Positions 16,204 to 24,797 of a DNA stretch of 64,000 nt are shown here, one piece after another (within the stretch, counting starts at the first letter, position 1; each line of letters begins with the position of its first letter). The DNA lies in NCBI GenBank assembly GCA_035999365.1, contig DASYGT010000032.1, positions 34,372-98,371 of the forward strand, written 5' to 3'. Both the position numbers and the translations under genes were made by a program. Origin of the DNA: DASYGT01 sp035999365. Its GTDB lineage: Bacteria > Actinomycetota > Actinomycetes > Mycobacteriales > Jatrophihabitantaceae. The notes under the pieces were generated by a model. The model was not told where the DNA came from. It saw nothing but the letters and a program-made list of their open reading frames with translations, and did no database searches.

Positions 16204-17156
16204 AGGTCGCGCCGCAGCACGACTCGGCGCCCGACACCGTCGAGCCCGACGGCGCGTTCCCAGTCCCGCAGTTCGGTGAGCCCGGGGCCGGACCCTGGAT
16301 CCTCGACGAAGCCACGCGCCAGATAGAACGGCCCGTTCCACGCCACCTCGGCGTACGTCACCAGCGTCACCGCGCGGTAGCCGGCATCGCGCGCCCAGTC
16401 GCACGCGGCTTCCAGCAGCGCAGTGCCTATTCCGCGCCGCATCGCGCCTGGGATTACGGCCAGAGCCTGCATGTGCGCCAGCCCATCCACCTCGTCCACG
16501 CGAATGAACCCGACGGCCGGCCGCCCCGCGACAAGGATCGCTTTGGCCCCATGCAGCGCGTCGACGGGGAACGGGATGCGCGGCAGATCGATGTCGGACA
16601 CCCGGAACAACGTCTCGGCACGCCGCTCGATGTCCTCGAGTTCGCTCAGGTCGCGCGGCTCGGCGGGACGCACAGCCGGCACGCCCTCGGTCGCGGGCGC
16701 GAGATGCAAGGCCGCGGCGAGCCGGTCGGGGTGTCGGGTGGGCAGCACCACGACCGCGTCGTCAGGCAGCAGCACGGTCAAGCCGGCCACGCCTCGTGGC
16801 ATGCCTTCATGCATCGTCTGTCCGAGAATCGGGGCGCCGGCATGCACATGCGGATCGACGCCTAGGACTATCGCGCGCGCCAGCCGGGCGTCGCCGACGC
16901 GGACCTCGTCCGCCGTGACGGTGATCGAGCGAAGCCGCCGGGCGGTGTGGATCGTGAACACACTGAAGCCGACGACGACAACGATCGCGATCAGCCAGCC
17001 CCAGATGTGGACGAGCGCGCCACCGGCCAGCACGTCTACGACCAGGCCGATGCAGAGTCCCCCGAACAACAACATCGACGGCACGTAGCTACGGGCCGGT
17101 TCGTAATAGACGGGTGCGGTCTCCCCGGGACGCGCACCACCAGGTGGCGCGGTCAC
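16200..17156 (-). CDS. DUF3093-like membrane domain fused to a GNAT acetyltransferase
   Basis: The N-terminal part of this 318-residue protein (about 1-155) has two TM helices (about 28-70), then a beta-rich segment (ITVTADEVRVGDARL, VLPTRHPDRLAAALHLA) like actinobacterial DUF3093 proteins. The C-terminal part (about 160-318) is a GNAT fold: VRPAEPRDLSELEDIE, VGFIRVDEVDGLAHMQALAV, and the acetyl-CoA loop MRRGIGTALL, with AWNGPFYLARGF near the end. The GTG start overlaps the hemB stop, placing it in the heme operon. Its substrate is unknown. Confidence 0.75.
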   Translation of the reverse strand: MTAPPGGARPGETAPVYYEPARSYVPSMLLFGGLCIGLVVDVLAGGALVHIWGWLIAIVVVVGFSVFTIHTARRLRSITVTADEVRVGDARLARAIVLGVDPHVHAGAPILGQTMHEGMPRGVAGLTVLLPDDAVVVLPTRHPDRLAAALHLAPATEGVPAVRPAEPRDLSELEDIERRAETLFRVSDIDLPRIPFPVDALHGAKAILVAGRPAVGFIRVDEVDGLAHMQALAVIPGAMRRGIGTALLEAACDWARDAGYRAVTLVTYAEVAWNGPFYLARGFVEDPGSGPGLTELRDWERAVGLDGVGRRVVLRRDL

Positions 17157-18154
17157 CGGATCAGGTTAGCCGCCTCGACAGCCCAATACGAGAGGATGAT
17201 TGACGCACCGGCGCGCTTGATCGACGTCAACGTCTCGACGATCGTGCGTTCGCGGTCCAGCCAGCCGCGTTCGGCGGCGGCCTCGACCATCGCGTACTCC
17301 CCGCTGATCTGATACGCCGCGACCGGTACCGGCGACGCATCAGCAACCGCTCGCAGCACGTCCAGATAGGGCAACGCCGGCTTGACCATCACGATGTCCG
17401 CGCCCTCGGCGACGTCGAGTGCAACCTCGGCAAGAGCTTCGCGGACAGTGCGCGCCGGGTCCTGCTGATAGGACTTGCGGTCGCCGACGAGAGAGGAGTT
17501 CACGGCCTCCCGGAACGGGCCGTAGAACGCCGAGGCGTACTTCGGCGCGTAGCCCAGCACTCCGGTGTCGATGAGGGCAGCGACATCGAGCGCAGCGCGC
17601 ACCGCCGCCACCTGCCCGTCCATCATTCCGCTCGTGCCGAGCAGTTGTGCGCCCGCGAGCGCCTGCGCCACCGCCATCGACGCGTACCTCACAAGCGTGG
17701 CGTCGTTGTCGACGCTGCCGTCAGCTCCGAGGACGCCACAGTGGCCGTGGTCGGTGAACTCGTCCAGGCAGAGATCCGACATCAGCACCGTCGAGTCGCC
17801 CAGCTCACGTGTCAACGCGCGCAGCGCGACGTTCAGCACGCCGTGATCGGCATCGGCATCGGAGCCTTGGGCGTCCTTGTGCAGTGGCACGCCGTAGATC
17901 ATCAAGCCACCGACGCCCGCCTCGACAGCCTCGTTCGCAGCCTTGAGCAGCGAATCGTGGGTGTGCTGCACGACGCCGGGCATCGAGGTGATCGCCACCG
18001 GCGTATCGATCCCCTCGCGCACGAACATCGGCAGCACGAGATCAGCGGGCCGAACATCGACGTCGGAGACCAACCTGCGCAGCGCGGGCGTGCGGCGCAG
18101 CCGTCGAGGCCGCGACGCCGGGAACGGCGGGAACTCGGGCAGCGTCACCACCAT
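17153..18154 (-). CDS. hemB: Delta-aminolevulinic acid dehydratase (porphobilinogen synthase)
   Basis: This enzyme of about 333 residues condenses two 5-aminolevulinate molecules to porphobilinogen. The two Schiff-base lysines are visible (APKYASAFYGPFRE and IVMVKPALPYLD). The metal-site segment reads DLCLDEFTDHGHCG; zinc enzymes have a second Cys where Asp stands here, so this is the Mg/K-type site usual in actinobacteria. The ATG at 18154 touches its AGAGGAG site, so translation may really start at the second or third codon (GTG, 18151 or 18148). It lies just downstream of the palindrome after hemD. Confidence 0.95.
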   Translation of the reverse strand: MVVTLPEFPPFPASRPRRLRRTPALRRLVSDVDVRPADLVLPMFVREGIDTPVAITSMPGVVQHTHDSLLKAANEAVEAGVGGLMIYGVPLHKDAQGSDADADHGVLNVALRALTRELGDSTVLMSDLCLDEFTDHGHCGVLGADGSVDNDATLVRYASMAVAQALAGAQLLGTSGMMDGQVAAVRAALDVAALIDTGVLGYAPKYASAFYGPFREAVNSSLVGDRKSYQQDPARTVREALAEVALDVAEGADIVMVKPALPYLDVLRAVADASPVPVAAYQISGEYAMVEAAAERGWLDRERTIVETLTSIKRAGASIILSYWAVEAANLIR

Positions 18155-18164
18155 CTCCTCTCCG

Positions 18165-18213
18165 CGATCGTGCAACTTTCGGCGCGCTCAGGGCGCCAAA
18201 AGTTGCACGATCG
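18165..18213. terminator. Palindrome after hemD, second copy of the gatcgtgcaactt element
   Basis: Arms of 20 bases (18165-18184 and 18194-18213) pair at 19 of 20 positions around a 9-base loop. The core is the same as in the hairpin at 9301-9355. It lies in the 68-bp gap between the hemD stop (18223) and the hemB start (18154), both on the minus strand, so it can terminate or attenuate rex-hemACD transcription before hemB. Confidence 0.7.
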
Positions 18214-18222
18214 GTGCAAACG

Positions 18223-19779
18223 TCAGCGCGACGCGCGCCGCGATGCGGAACGAGCCGCTTTCTTTGCAGCGGCCGCCGCCGCCTTCTCCCGCTCCTCGAT
18301 GGCCCGGGCCGCTGCGAACTCGGCGAGCGCGTCAACGAGGGCGGGAACGGTGGCCTGTTCCGGCTGGACGTCGACGCGCAGCCCGAACTCGCGGGCGGTG
18401 GCCGCCGTCTGCGGGCCGATGCACGCCACCACGGTGCGCGCATGCGGCTTGCCGGCGATCCCGACCAGGTTGCGCACCGTCGAGGAGGAGGTGAAGCAGA
18501 CAGCCTGGAACCCGCCCGACTTGATGGCGTCGCGGATCTCGGCTGCTGGCGGGGCGGCGCGCACCGTGCGGTACGCCGTCACGTCGTCGATCTCCCAACC
18601 GCGTTCGCGCAGGCCGGCCGACAGCGTCTCGGTCGCGATGTCGGCGCGGGGCAGCAGGACGCGGTCGATCGGGTCGAGGACGTCGTCGTACGGAGGGAAC
18701 TCGGCCAGCAGCCCCTCGGACGACTGTTCGCCCGTAGGCACGAGTTCCGGACTGATGCCGAATGCGCGCACGGCGTCGGCCGTCGACTCACCGACGCAGG
18801 CGATCTTGACGCCGGCGAAGGCACGGGCGTCGAGGCCGTACTCCTCGAACTTCTCCCGCACGGCACGGACGGAGTTCGTCGAGGTGAAGACCAGCCACTC
18901 GTACCGCCCTGTGACCAGTCCCTTGATTGCACGCTCCATCTGCGTCGGGGTCCGCGGCGGCTCGACGGCGATGGTCGGCACCTCGACGGGCACCGAACCG
19001 TACGAGCGCAGCCGATCGCTCATCGCGCCGGCCTGCTCCTTGGTGCGCGGTACCAATACCTTCCAGCCGTACAGCGGCCGCGACTCCCACCACGCGAGCT
19101 TGTCGCGCTGGGCAGCAGCCTTGCCGACCGAGACGACGACGGTGCCCGACATGCCGACTGCGGCGAGGTCCAACTCGCCGAGGGTGCCGGAGACCGTCTG
19201 CTGACCGGTGCCGGTGCCGTCGCAGCTGACGGTGACGGTGGTGTCAGGTTTGAGGCCGTTGGCGACGAGCTCCTCACCCAGCAGCAGTACGTCGGCCGCG
19301 TCAATGGTGACCAGAAGCGTGCCCGGCGCGTGCGCCAGCGCGTCGAAGTCCGCCGTTGCCACATCGCGCAACTGGGCGGCGGTGTACACCGACCCCGCAG
19401 GGACACCTGCGTACGTCGCTGTGCCCGTGCCGATCGGCACGCCCGGCACGACGTCGAGGGGGATCACCGTCTTGGCCACGGCGAGGGCTTCCTTCACCGC
19501 GTTGTCGTCGGCGAACGGGTCGCCGGCGATCAGTCGCACGACGCCGTGGCCATTGCGGGCCTCGGCAAGCAGCAGCTTGGCCGTGTCTGCCGGCGTCGCC
19601 TCCGGTTGCCGCACCGTCGCCGTGCTGAGCGCGACGATCGCAGCCGGGACGTCGGCGTCGGCCACCACGAGGTCGGCGCGCCGCAGGGCGTCGGCGGCGG
19701 CTACCGCGAGCAACCCCGGGTCGCCAGGGCCGGCACCGACAAAGGTGACTCGGCCAAGGTTCTTGCGTACTCGGGTCAT
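18223..19779 (-). CDS. hemD: Uroporphyrinogen-III C-methyltransferase / uroporphyrinogen-III synthase fusion
   Basis: The first part of this 518-residue fusion (about 8-250) is a tetrapyrrole methylase (VGAGPGDPGLL, LIAGDPFADDN, VVPGVPIGTG). It would make precorrin-2 for siroheme or cobalamin. The second (about 262-490) is HemD (VLVPRTKEQAGAMSDRL, VFTSTNSVRAVREKF, FTSSSTVRNLV), which cyclises hydroxymethylbilane. An Ala/Lys-rich tail ends the protein. Its ATG overlaps the hemC stop (ATGA). This fusion is normal in actinobacteria. Confidence 0.94.
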   Translation of the reverse strand: MTRVRKNLGRVTFVGAGPGDPGLLAVAAADALRRADLVVADADVPAAIVALSTATVRQPEATPADTAKLLLAEARNGHGVVRLIAGDPFADDNAVKEALAVAKTVIPLDVVPGVPIGTGTATYAGVPAGSVYTAAQLRDVATADFDALAHAPGTLLVTIDAADVLLLGEELVANGLKPDTTVTVSCDGTGTGQQTVSGTLGELDLAAVGMSGTVVVSVGKAAAQRDKLAWWESRPLYGWKVLVPRTKEQAGAMSDRLRSYGSVPVEVPTIAVEPPRTPTQMERAIKGLVTGRYEWLVFTSTNSVRAVREKFEEYGLDARAFAGVKIACVGESTADAVRAFGISPELVPTGEQSSEGLLAEFPPYDDVLDPIDRVLLPRADIATETLSAGLRERGWEIDDVTAYRTVRAAPPAAEIRDAIKSGGFQAVCFTSSSTVRNLVGIAGKPHARTVVACIGPQTAATAREFGLRVDVQPEQATVPALVDALAEFAAARAIEEREKAAAAAAKKAARSASRRASR

Positions 19780-20747
19780 GACGTGCTCCCCATCATCTGT
19801 TGTGCACCTTCGGCAATCAGGTCGGCGGCCAGCCGCCGCCCGACACCGTCGGCATCGGTTGTGGGACCAGTGGCCGAGAGCCGAACGGCAGCACTGCCGT
19901 CGGCCGCAGTCACGCAGCCCCGTAGGAAAATCTCGAGCTTGTCCTCGGCACCATCTGTGCCCGCAGAACTCGCAGCGGTGTCGAACGACTCGGCTACGGC
20001 AACCTCGGCCAACGCACCGACAGGGGCGGAGCAGCCCGCTTCGAGCGCCATGAGCAGAGCTCGCTCGGCCGCGACGGCCACGCGCGCGTCGGTGGAGTCC
20101 AGGCCGGCGAGCAGGGCGATCAGCGGTGCGTCCGACGCACGGCATTCGATCGCCAGGGCGCCCTGCGCGGGAGCGGGCAGCATCTGGATCGGATCGAGCA
20201 CCTCGGTGACGGCATCGGCGCGACCGAGTCTGCGCAGCCCCGCGTAGGCGAGGACGACCGCATCCAGCTCACCGTTCTCGACCTTGCCCACACGGGTGTC
20301 GACATTGCCACGCAGGTCCACGATCTCGAGACCGAGACCGAGTGCGCGCAACTGCGCCGCCCGCCTCGGCGAGCCTGTCCCGACCCGTGATCCCGCGGGC
20401 AGCTCACCGAGGGTGAGCCCGTCGCGGGCAACGAGTGCGTCGCGTGGGTCCTCGCGGGGCGGCACTGCGGCGATCACGATTCCCTCGGCGGGCGCCGTGG
20501 GAAGGTCCTTGTACGAGTGCACAGCGATGTCGATCACGCCATCGAGCAGGGCGGAGCGCAGAGCCGACACGAAGACGCCCGTCCCGCCGAGCTGCGTGAG
20601 GGCGGCCGGGGAACGATCGCCGTCGGTGACGATCGGGACGATCTCGACCGCCGCGTCGATGGCGGCAACGACCGTGTCGGTCTGTGTGCGGGCCAGCGCG
20701 CTGCGTCGGGTACCGACGCGCAGCACACCCGCGCGTGCCGCTGTCAT
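19776..20747 (-). CDS. hemC: Porphobilinogen deaminase (hydroxymethylbilane synthase)
   Basis: This 323-residue enzyme polymerises four porphobilinogens. RVGTRRSALARTQ begins the fold. Catalytic Asp is in HSYKDLPTA, GTGSPRRAAQLRA and DLRGNVDTRVGK line the active site, and the dipyrromethane cofactor Cys is in LEAGCSAPVG. The start ATG overlaps the hemA stop and its stop overlaps the hemD ATG, so hemA-hemC-hemD are one translationally coupled operon. Confidence 0.96.
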   Translation of the reverse strand: MTAARAGVLRVGTRRSALARTQTDTVVAAIDAAVEIVPIVTDGDRSPAALTQLGGTGVFVSALRSALLDGVIDIAVHSYKDLPTAPAEGIVIAAVPPREDPRDALVARDGLTLGELPAGSRVGTGSPRRAAQLRALGLGLEIVDLRGNVDTRVGKVENGELDAVVLAYAGLRRLGRADAVTEVLDPIQMLPAPAQGALAIECRASDAPLIALLAGLDSTDARVAVAAERALLMALEAGCSAPVGALAEVAVAESFDTAASSAGTDGAEDKLEIFLRGCVTAADGSAAVRLSATGPTTDADGVGRRLAADLIAEGAQQMMGSTS

Positions 20748-22039
20748 CGCTGCTCCCCCGCCGACTTCTTGACCGCGGTGACGGACTCGGCGGCCGCGGG
20801 GTCGAGGTCGAACAGCTCCCGCAGCGCGGCCGCGTACTGGTCGCCGCCCGGCAGCGAAGCGAGTTCCTTCACCCGAACCGTCGGGGCATGGAGGACCTTC
20901 TCGACCGCTCGCCGCACCGCGTGGGCCACCTCACGACGCACCATGTCATCAACACTCGGGAGCCGGGCGTCGAGCCGGGCGAGCTCCTGTTCGATCACCT
21001 GGTTCGCGCGGGCGCGCAATGCCGTGACGGTGGGAGCAACGGCCAGCTGCTGCTGCTCGGCCAAGTAGTCGCTGAGTTCGTGAGCGACGATCGCGGTGGC
21101 GGCGCTGACCTCTTCATCGCTGACCATCGCGCCGCCCGCGCGCAATGCCTCGAGGTCGACATAGGTCACGCCGGTACGCGTTCCGACCGAGGGGTCGACA
21201 TCGCGGGGCAGCGCGAGATCGAGCACGACAAGGGGGCGGTCGCCACGCGGACCGACGGCGTCGGCCTCCACGACGAGACCGGTAGCACCGGTGGACGAGA
21301 CGAGCAGATCGGCCATGGCGATCTCGGGAGCCAGATCGGTGAGTTCGACCGCCCGACCATCGACAGCCGCGGCCAGGCGCTGCGCCCGCTCGCTGGAGCG
21401 ATTCGCGACGACGATGTCGGTGACACCGCGGCGGCGCAACGTCGCGCTCGCGAGCGCTCCCATCGAGCCCGCCCCGACGACAACCGCGCGGCGCCCCGTG
21501 AGTGAGCCGAGCACGTCGCTGGCCTGATCGAGCGCGACCGACACCACCGACGCGCCCGCCTGGTCGATGCCGGTTTCGGAGTGGACCCGCTTCCCGACCC
21601 GGAGTGCGGACTGCGCGAGGTCGTGCAACACCGAGCCGATCGAACCGGCCTCGGTACCGAGGCTGTACGCCGAACGCAACTGGCCCAGTATCTGCGACTC
21701 GCCGACCACCATGGAATCGAGACCGGACGCAACCGTGAACATGTGCTCGGCGGCGGCCTCGGCGAAGTGCACGTAGAGGTGTTCGGACAGATCCGCGACA
21801 GCGACGCCGGAATGCCGGGCGAGCACGGTCGTGATCTCGGCGACGGCAGGGTGGAATCGCGCGGCGTCGGCATAGACCTCGACGCGGTTGCACGTCGACA
21901 GCAGGAGTACCTCACTGATGGTCTCGGCGCGATGCAGCTCGTCGAGCGTCTTGCGCAGCTCATCGACAGGCACCGCTGCGCGCTCGAGCACCGACACCGG
22001 TGCAGTGCGGTGCGACAAACCAACGACAAGAACGCTCAT
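20744..22039 (-). CDS. hemA: Glutamyl-tRNA reductase
   Basis: This 431-residue enzyme reduces glutamyl-tRNA to glutamate-1-semialdehyde with NADPH, the first step of the C5 heme pathway. The nucleophile Cys50 lies in LLSTCNRVEVY. GESQILGQLRSAY follows near 115, the NADPH-binding GAGSMGALA near 185, and a dimerisation helix ends the protein. The start ATG overlaps the rex stop. It is the regulated entry point of the pathway and so the gene most affected by Rex. Confidence 0.96.
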   Translation of the reverse strand: MSVLVVGLSHRTAPVSVLERAAVPVDELRKTLDELHRAETISEVLLLSTCNRVEVYADAARFHPAVAEITTVLARHSGVAVADLSEHLYVHFAEAAAEHMFTVASGLDSMVVGESQILGQLRSAYSLGTEAGSIGSVLHDLAQSALRVGKRVHSETGIDQAGASVVSVALDQASDVLGSLTGRRAVVVGAGSMGALASATLRRRGVTDIVVANRSSERAQRLAAAVDGRAVELTDLAPEIAMADLLVSSTGATGLVVEADAVGPRGDRPLVVLDLALPRDVDPSVGTRTGVTYVDLEALRAGGAMVSDEEVSAATAIVAHELSDYLAEQQQLAVAPTVTALRARANQVIEQELARLDARLPSVDDMVRREVAHAVRRAVEKVLHAPTVRVKELASLPGGDQYAAALRELFDLDPAAAESVTAVKKSAGEQR

Positions 22040-22752
22040 GCCCGCGCCACCCCCGACAGCAACGAGCCGACATGGGCTGCGGCGGAGGCTTTGCGCTGTT
22101 CGTGGAACGACAGGATCTGCAGCTCCGCGGCCAGGTCGACCTTGCGCAGGTCGACGTGCGGCGGAACGGAGAGGACGACCGGTGCGAAGTTCAGGATGCT
22201 GGTCACGCCCGCGGCGACGATCGCGTCGCACACCTGTTGCGCTGCCGCCGCCGGGATGGCGAGAACCGCGATGGCGATGTCGTTCTCTCGCACGATCTGC
22301 GCGATGTTCGCGATGTCCTGCACAAGCAACCCGCGGATCCTCGTCCCGATCCGCGTCGGGTCGGCGTCGACCAGTGCGGCGACCCGGAAGCCACGGGTGG
22401 CAAAGCCGGCGTAGCCGGCGAGCGCCTGCCCGAGGTTTCCGACGCCGATCAGCGCCACAGAACGGTGCACCGTGAGCCCGAGGGTTCGCGAGATCTCGTC
22501 GGTGAGCGTTGCCACGTCGTAGCCGACGCCGCGGATGCCGTATGAGCCGAGGAAGGAGAGGTCCTTGCGCAGTTTGGCGGAGTTGACGCCGGCAAAGGAA
22601 GCCAGCTCCTCTGACGAGATGGTGACGATCGACCGGTCGCCGAGCATGCCGAGGACGCGCAGGTAGGTGGCCAGCCGGGCAACCGTCGCCTCGGGTACCC
22701 GCGCGTCACCTGCACGGGCGCTCGCCGCAGCGCGAGCGGAGTCGGTGGTCAT
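22036..22752 (-). CDS. rex: Redox-sensing transcriptional repressor Rex
   Basis: This 238-residue repressor binds DNA when NADH/NAD+ is low. A winged-helix domain (about 15-85) contains LARYLRVLG-like sequence (LATYLRVLGMLG), SSEELASFAGVNSAKLRKDLSFLGSYG split over two lines of the helix region, and GVGYDV. The Rossmann domain has ALIGVGNLGQALAGY. ATG 22752 has GAGGTG just upstream; an in-frame GTG at 22758 is the alternative. It leads the hemA-hemC-hemD operon, an arrangement known from Streptomyces where Rex represses its own operon. A matching operator is present at 22853-22868. Confidence 0.95.
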   Translation of the reverse strand: MTTDSARAAASARAGDARVPEATVARLATYLRVLGMLGDRSIVTISSEELASFAGVNSAKLRKDLSFLGSYGIRGVGYDVATLTDEISRTLGLTVHRSVALIGVGNLGQALAGYAGFATRGFRVAALVDADPTRIGTRIRGLLVQDIANIAQIVRENDIAIAVLAIPAAAAQQVCDAIVAAGVTSILNFAPVVLSVPPHVDLRKVDLAAELQILSFHEQRKASAAAHVGSLLSGVARA

Positions 22753-22852
22753 CGGCACCTCGGGAGGGCCCGGTTACGGCGCGAAGACCAGTGTTCGGGC
22801 GCGTCGAACCGGTGTGGTAGAAGCAGGTCGGACGGACCAAAGCTACGCCGCT

Positions 22853-22868
22853 CGTGAATCTTTTCCCA
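22853..22868. promoter_or_regulatory. Candidate Rex operator upstream of rex-hemACD
   Basis: The 16-mer CGTGAAtcttTTCCCA matches the actinobacterial Rex consensus TGTGAAnnnnTTCACA at 10 of its 12 fixed positions, one mismatch in each half. It lies about 100 bp upstream of the rex start, in the gap between rex and the glutaredoxin-like gene. Autoregulation of rex-hemACD by Rex is known in Streptomyces. The site was found by eye, without a matrix score. Confidence 0.5.
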
Positions 22869-22896
22869 AATCGTCGGGGCCCGTGCTATATGGACG

Positions 22897-23145
22897 TCAC
22901 CGGGCGATGGCACGCCGGAAACGAGGTTCCTCGACCCGCCAGTACCCGTGTTCCTTGCCGTCGATCAAGATCACCGGAACGCGATCGGAGAAGGTGTCGC
23001 GCCGGGCTGCGTCGGCGTCCACGTCCAACTCCGCATACGCGAAGCCCAGCTCGCCCGCGAGCTGCCGCAGCGTCACCTCCGCCTCCTGGCACAGGTGGCA
23101 CCCGGCTCGGGTGATCAGCGTGACGTGGTGGTCAGTCGCCGCCAA
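22897..23145 (-). CDS. Glutaredoxin-like thioredoxin-fold protein
   Basis: This 82-residue protein has VTLITRAGCHLCQEAE: a CxxC redox pair (Cys16, Cys19) after the first strand, and RVPVILIDGKEHGYWRVEE with the conserved Val-Pro. It is the short DUF836/glutaredoxin-like family. The only plausible start is TTG 23145, which overlaps the end of the acyl-CoA synthetase gene by 14 bp, so translation is probably coupled. A neighbouring glutaredoxin is also present near hemA in mycobacteria. Confidence 0.82.
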   Translation of the reverse strand: MAATDHHVTLITRAGCHLCQEAEVTLRQLAGELGFAYAELDVDADAARRDTFSDRVPVILIDGKEHGYWRVEEPRFRRAIAR

Positions 23146-24586
23146 CGGGCGCCCCGTCCCGGGCGAGCTGCCACTTCATGATCTTGCCTGTCACCGTGTG
23201 CGGCAGGGCGTCGACCACCGAGATGCGCGCCGGCAGCTTGAACCGCGCCAAACTGCGGGCGGCCGCCGCCAGCAGCAGGTCGGCATCGAGGCGGGCGCCG
23301 GGCGTCGGCACCACATAGGCCACGACCGCCTCGCCGGTCACCTCGTCGGGAATGCCCGTCACCGCGACCTCGCCGACGCCCGGCTCGCGCCCGAGCACCG
23401 CCTCAACCTCGGCCGGGTAGACGTTGAAGCCGTTGACGATGACCAGCTCGGTGCTGCGCCCGACAAGGTGCAGGTCATCGTCGGCGTCAGCCACGGCGAT
23501 GTCGCCCGTGCCGAACCAACCCTCAGGATCGGGACCGTCCGCACCGTCAGGCCAGTAGCCGGAAAACAGATTCGCGCCGCGGATGAAGAGCCTGCCCGGA
23601 TCCTCGACCTCGACCTCGTCGCCGTCCTCGTCGCGCAGTTGCACGTCTATGCCCGGCAGGGGGCGCCCGATCGATCCGGCCTTGGGGTGGTCGCGGTCGC
23701 CGAGGGCGTTCACCGACACGACTGGCGACGCCTCGGTCAGCCCGTACCCGTCATAGATGACGATGCCGCGCTCGCGATAGCCCTCTAGCAGAGCGCGGGG
23801 CAGCGTGGTTGAGCCGGACATCGCGAAGCGCACCGACGCGAACCCCCTGGCCATATCCGGATTGCGCAACCACTGCGCGTATTGGCCGGGAACACCGAGC
23901 ACTGCAGTGACCCGTTGCTCGGCCATGGTCGCCAGCGTCGCCGTGGCATCGAACCGGTCTGCGAGCACGAGCGTGGCACCGACGCGAAGCGCCATCCCCA
24001 ACCCGGCGTTGAGGCCGAAGACGTGGCTGAGCGGCAGCGGTAGGAAGAGGATGTCCGCACCGGTGATCATCGGCGGGTCGACCGAGTTCAGCTGGTCGAG
24101 GTTCGCGAGCAATGCGCGCGCCGAGAGCATCGCTGCCCGGGGGTGCCCGCTCGTCCCCGAGGTGTAGAGCAGCACGGACAGCTCCTCGCCACCCCGGTCG
24201 CGGTGCGGGTCGCCGGCCTCGGCCGCCGCCTCCCCCAGGGTCCCGACCGTGTCGCCGTCGACGTGCAGGGTGGCGGCACAGTCGTTGCGGATGAAGTCCA
24301 CCTCGACGCCCGTGGATGCCGGGTTGATCGGCACGGCGATCAGCCCGGCGCGCAGTGCCCCCAGGTAGGCGGTGACGAAGTCGAGCCCGGTCGGGAGTTG
24401 CAGCGTGACGCGGTCACCTGGTTCGGCCAGCCGAGCGAGGTAGCCGTTCGCAGCGCGATTCACCGCGTCGTCCAGCTCGGCCCAGGTCACCGCGGCGGCG
24501 GAGTCGATGACGGCGGTTGCCGCCGGCTGGGCGATCGCGGCGCGGCGCAGCAGATCGCTGATACCGACGGCGGCGGTCCCGTCCAC
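23132..24586 (-). CDS. AMP-dependent acyl-CoA synthetase/ligase
   Basis: This 484-residue ANL-superfamily enzyme activates a carboxylate via an acyl-adenylate. Motifs in order: LLYTSGTSGHPRAAM (P-loop) near 140, YDGYGLTEASPVV near 280, WFGTGDIAV near 370, GRSTELVIVNGFNVYPAEVE near the C-domain hinge and the catalytic lysine in TVTGKIMKW near 470. The GTG start has GGGAGG 7 bp upstream. The substrate cannot be read from the sequence; a fatty or aromatic acid is typical. It starts divergently from the sigma-factor gene. Confidence 0.9.
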   Translation of the reverse strand: MDGTAAVGISDLLRRAAIAQPAATAVIDSAAAVTWAELDDAVNRAANGYLARLAEPGDRVTLQLPTGLDFVTAYLGALRAGLIAVPINPASTGVEVDFIRNDCAATLHVDGDTVGTLGEAAAEAGDPHRDRGGEELSVLLYTSGTSGHPRAAMLSARALLANLDQLNSVDPPMITGADILFLPLPLSHVFGLNAGLGMALRVGATLVLADRFDATATLATMAEQRVTAVLGVPGQYAQWLRNPDMARGFASVRFAMSGSTTLPRALLEGYRERGIVIYDGYGLTEASPVVSVNALGDRDHPKAGSIGRPLPGIDVQLRDEDGDEVEVEDPGRLFIRGANLFSGYWPDGADGPDPEGWFGTGDIAVADADDDLHLVGRSTELVIVNGFNVYPAEVEAVLGREPGVGEVAVTGIPDEVTGEAVVAYVVPTPGARLDADLLLAAAARSLARFKLPARISVVDALPHTVTGKIMKWQLARDGAPVGGD

Positions 24587-24797
24587 GCGGCTGCCTCCCT
24601 TGGCGGATGGTCCGACCCGCGGCCTACTCGCGGGTAGCGAATCTGCGACGATCGTGGCCCCCGATGGCAGTTTTGTCCGTCTTCGACGCGCCAGTGTCCG
24701 GATTTGGCCGCACGAGGCGGTGTTCAGGCGACAATCCGGACGGTAGCGTTAGCGCTGTTTTCACACCGCGTCGGGTCGCTTGGGAAGGGCGTCGTGC
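24587..24797. promoter_or_regulatory. Divergent intergenic region between acyl-CoA synthetase and sigma factor
   Basis: These 211 bp hold both promoters. A 9-bp inverted repeat, gtccggatt (24696-24704) and aatccggac (24733-24741), with 28 bp between the arms, is the only marked symmetry. No gene or convincing -10/-35 pair was found. Confidence 0.35.

Noticed and set aside
18214..20247. 677-codon open frame on the plus strand
   Set aside because: It is antisense to hemD and hemC, which have unambiguous catalytic motifs; high GC produces such frames.
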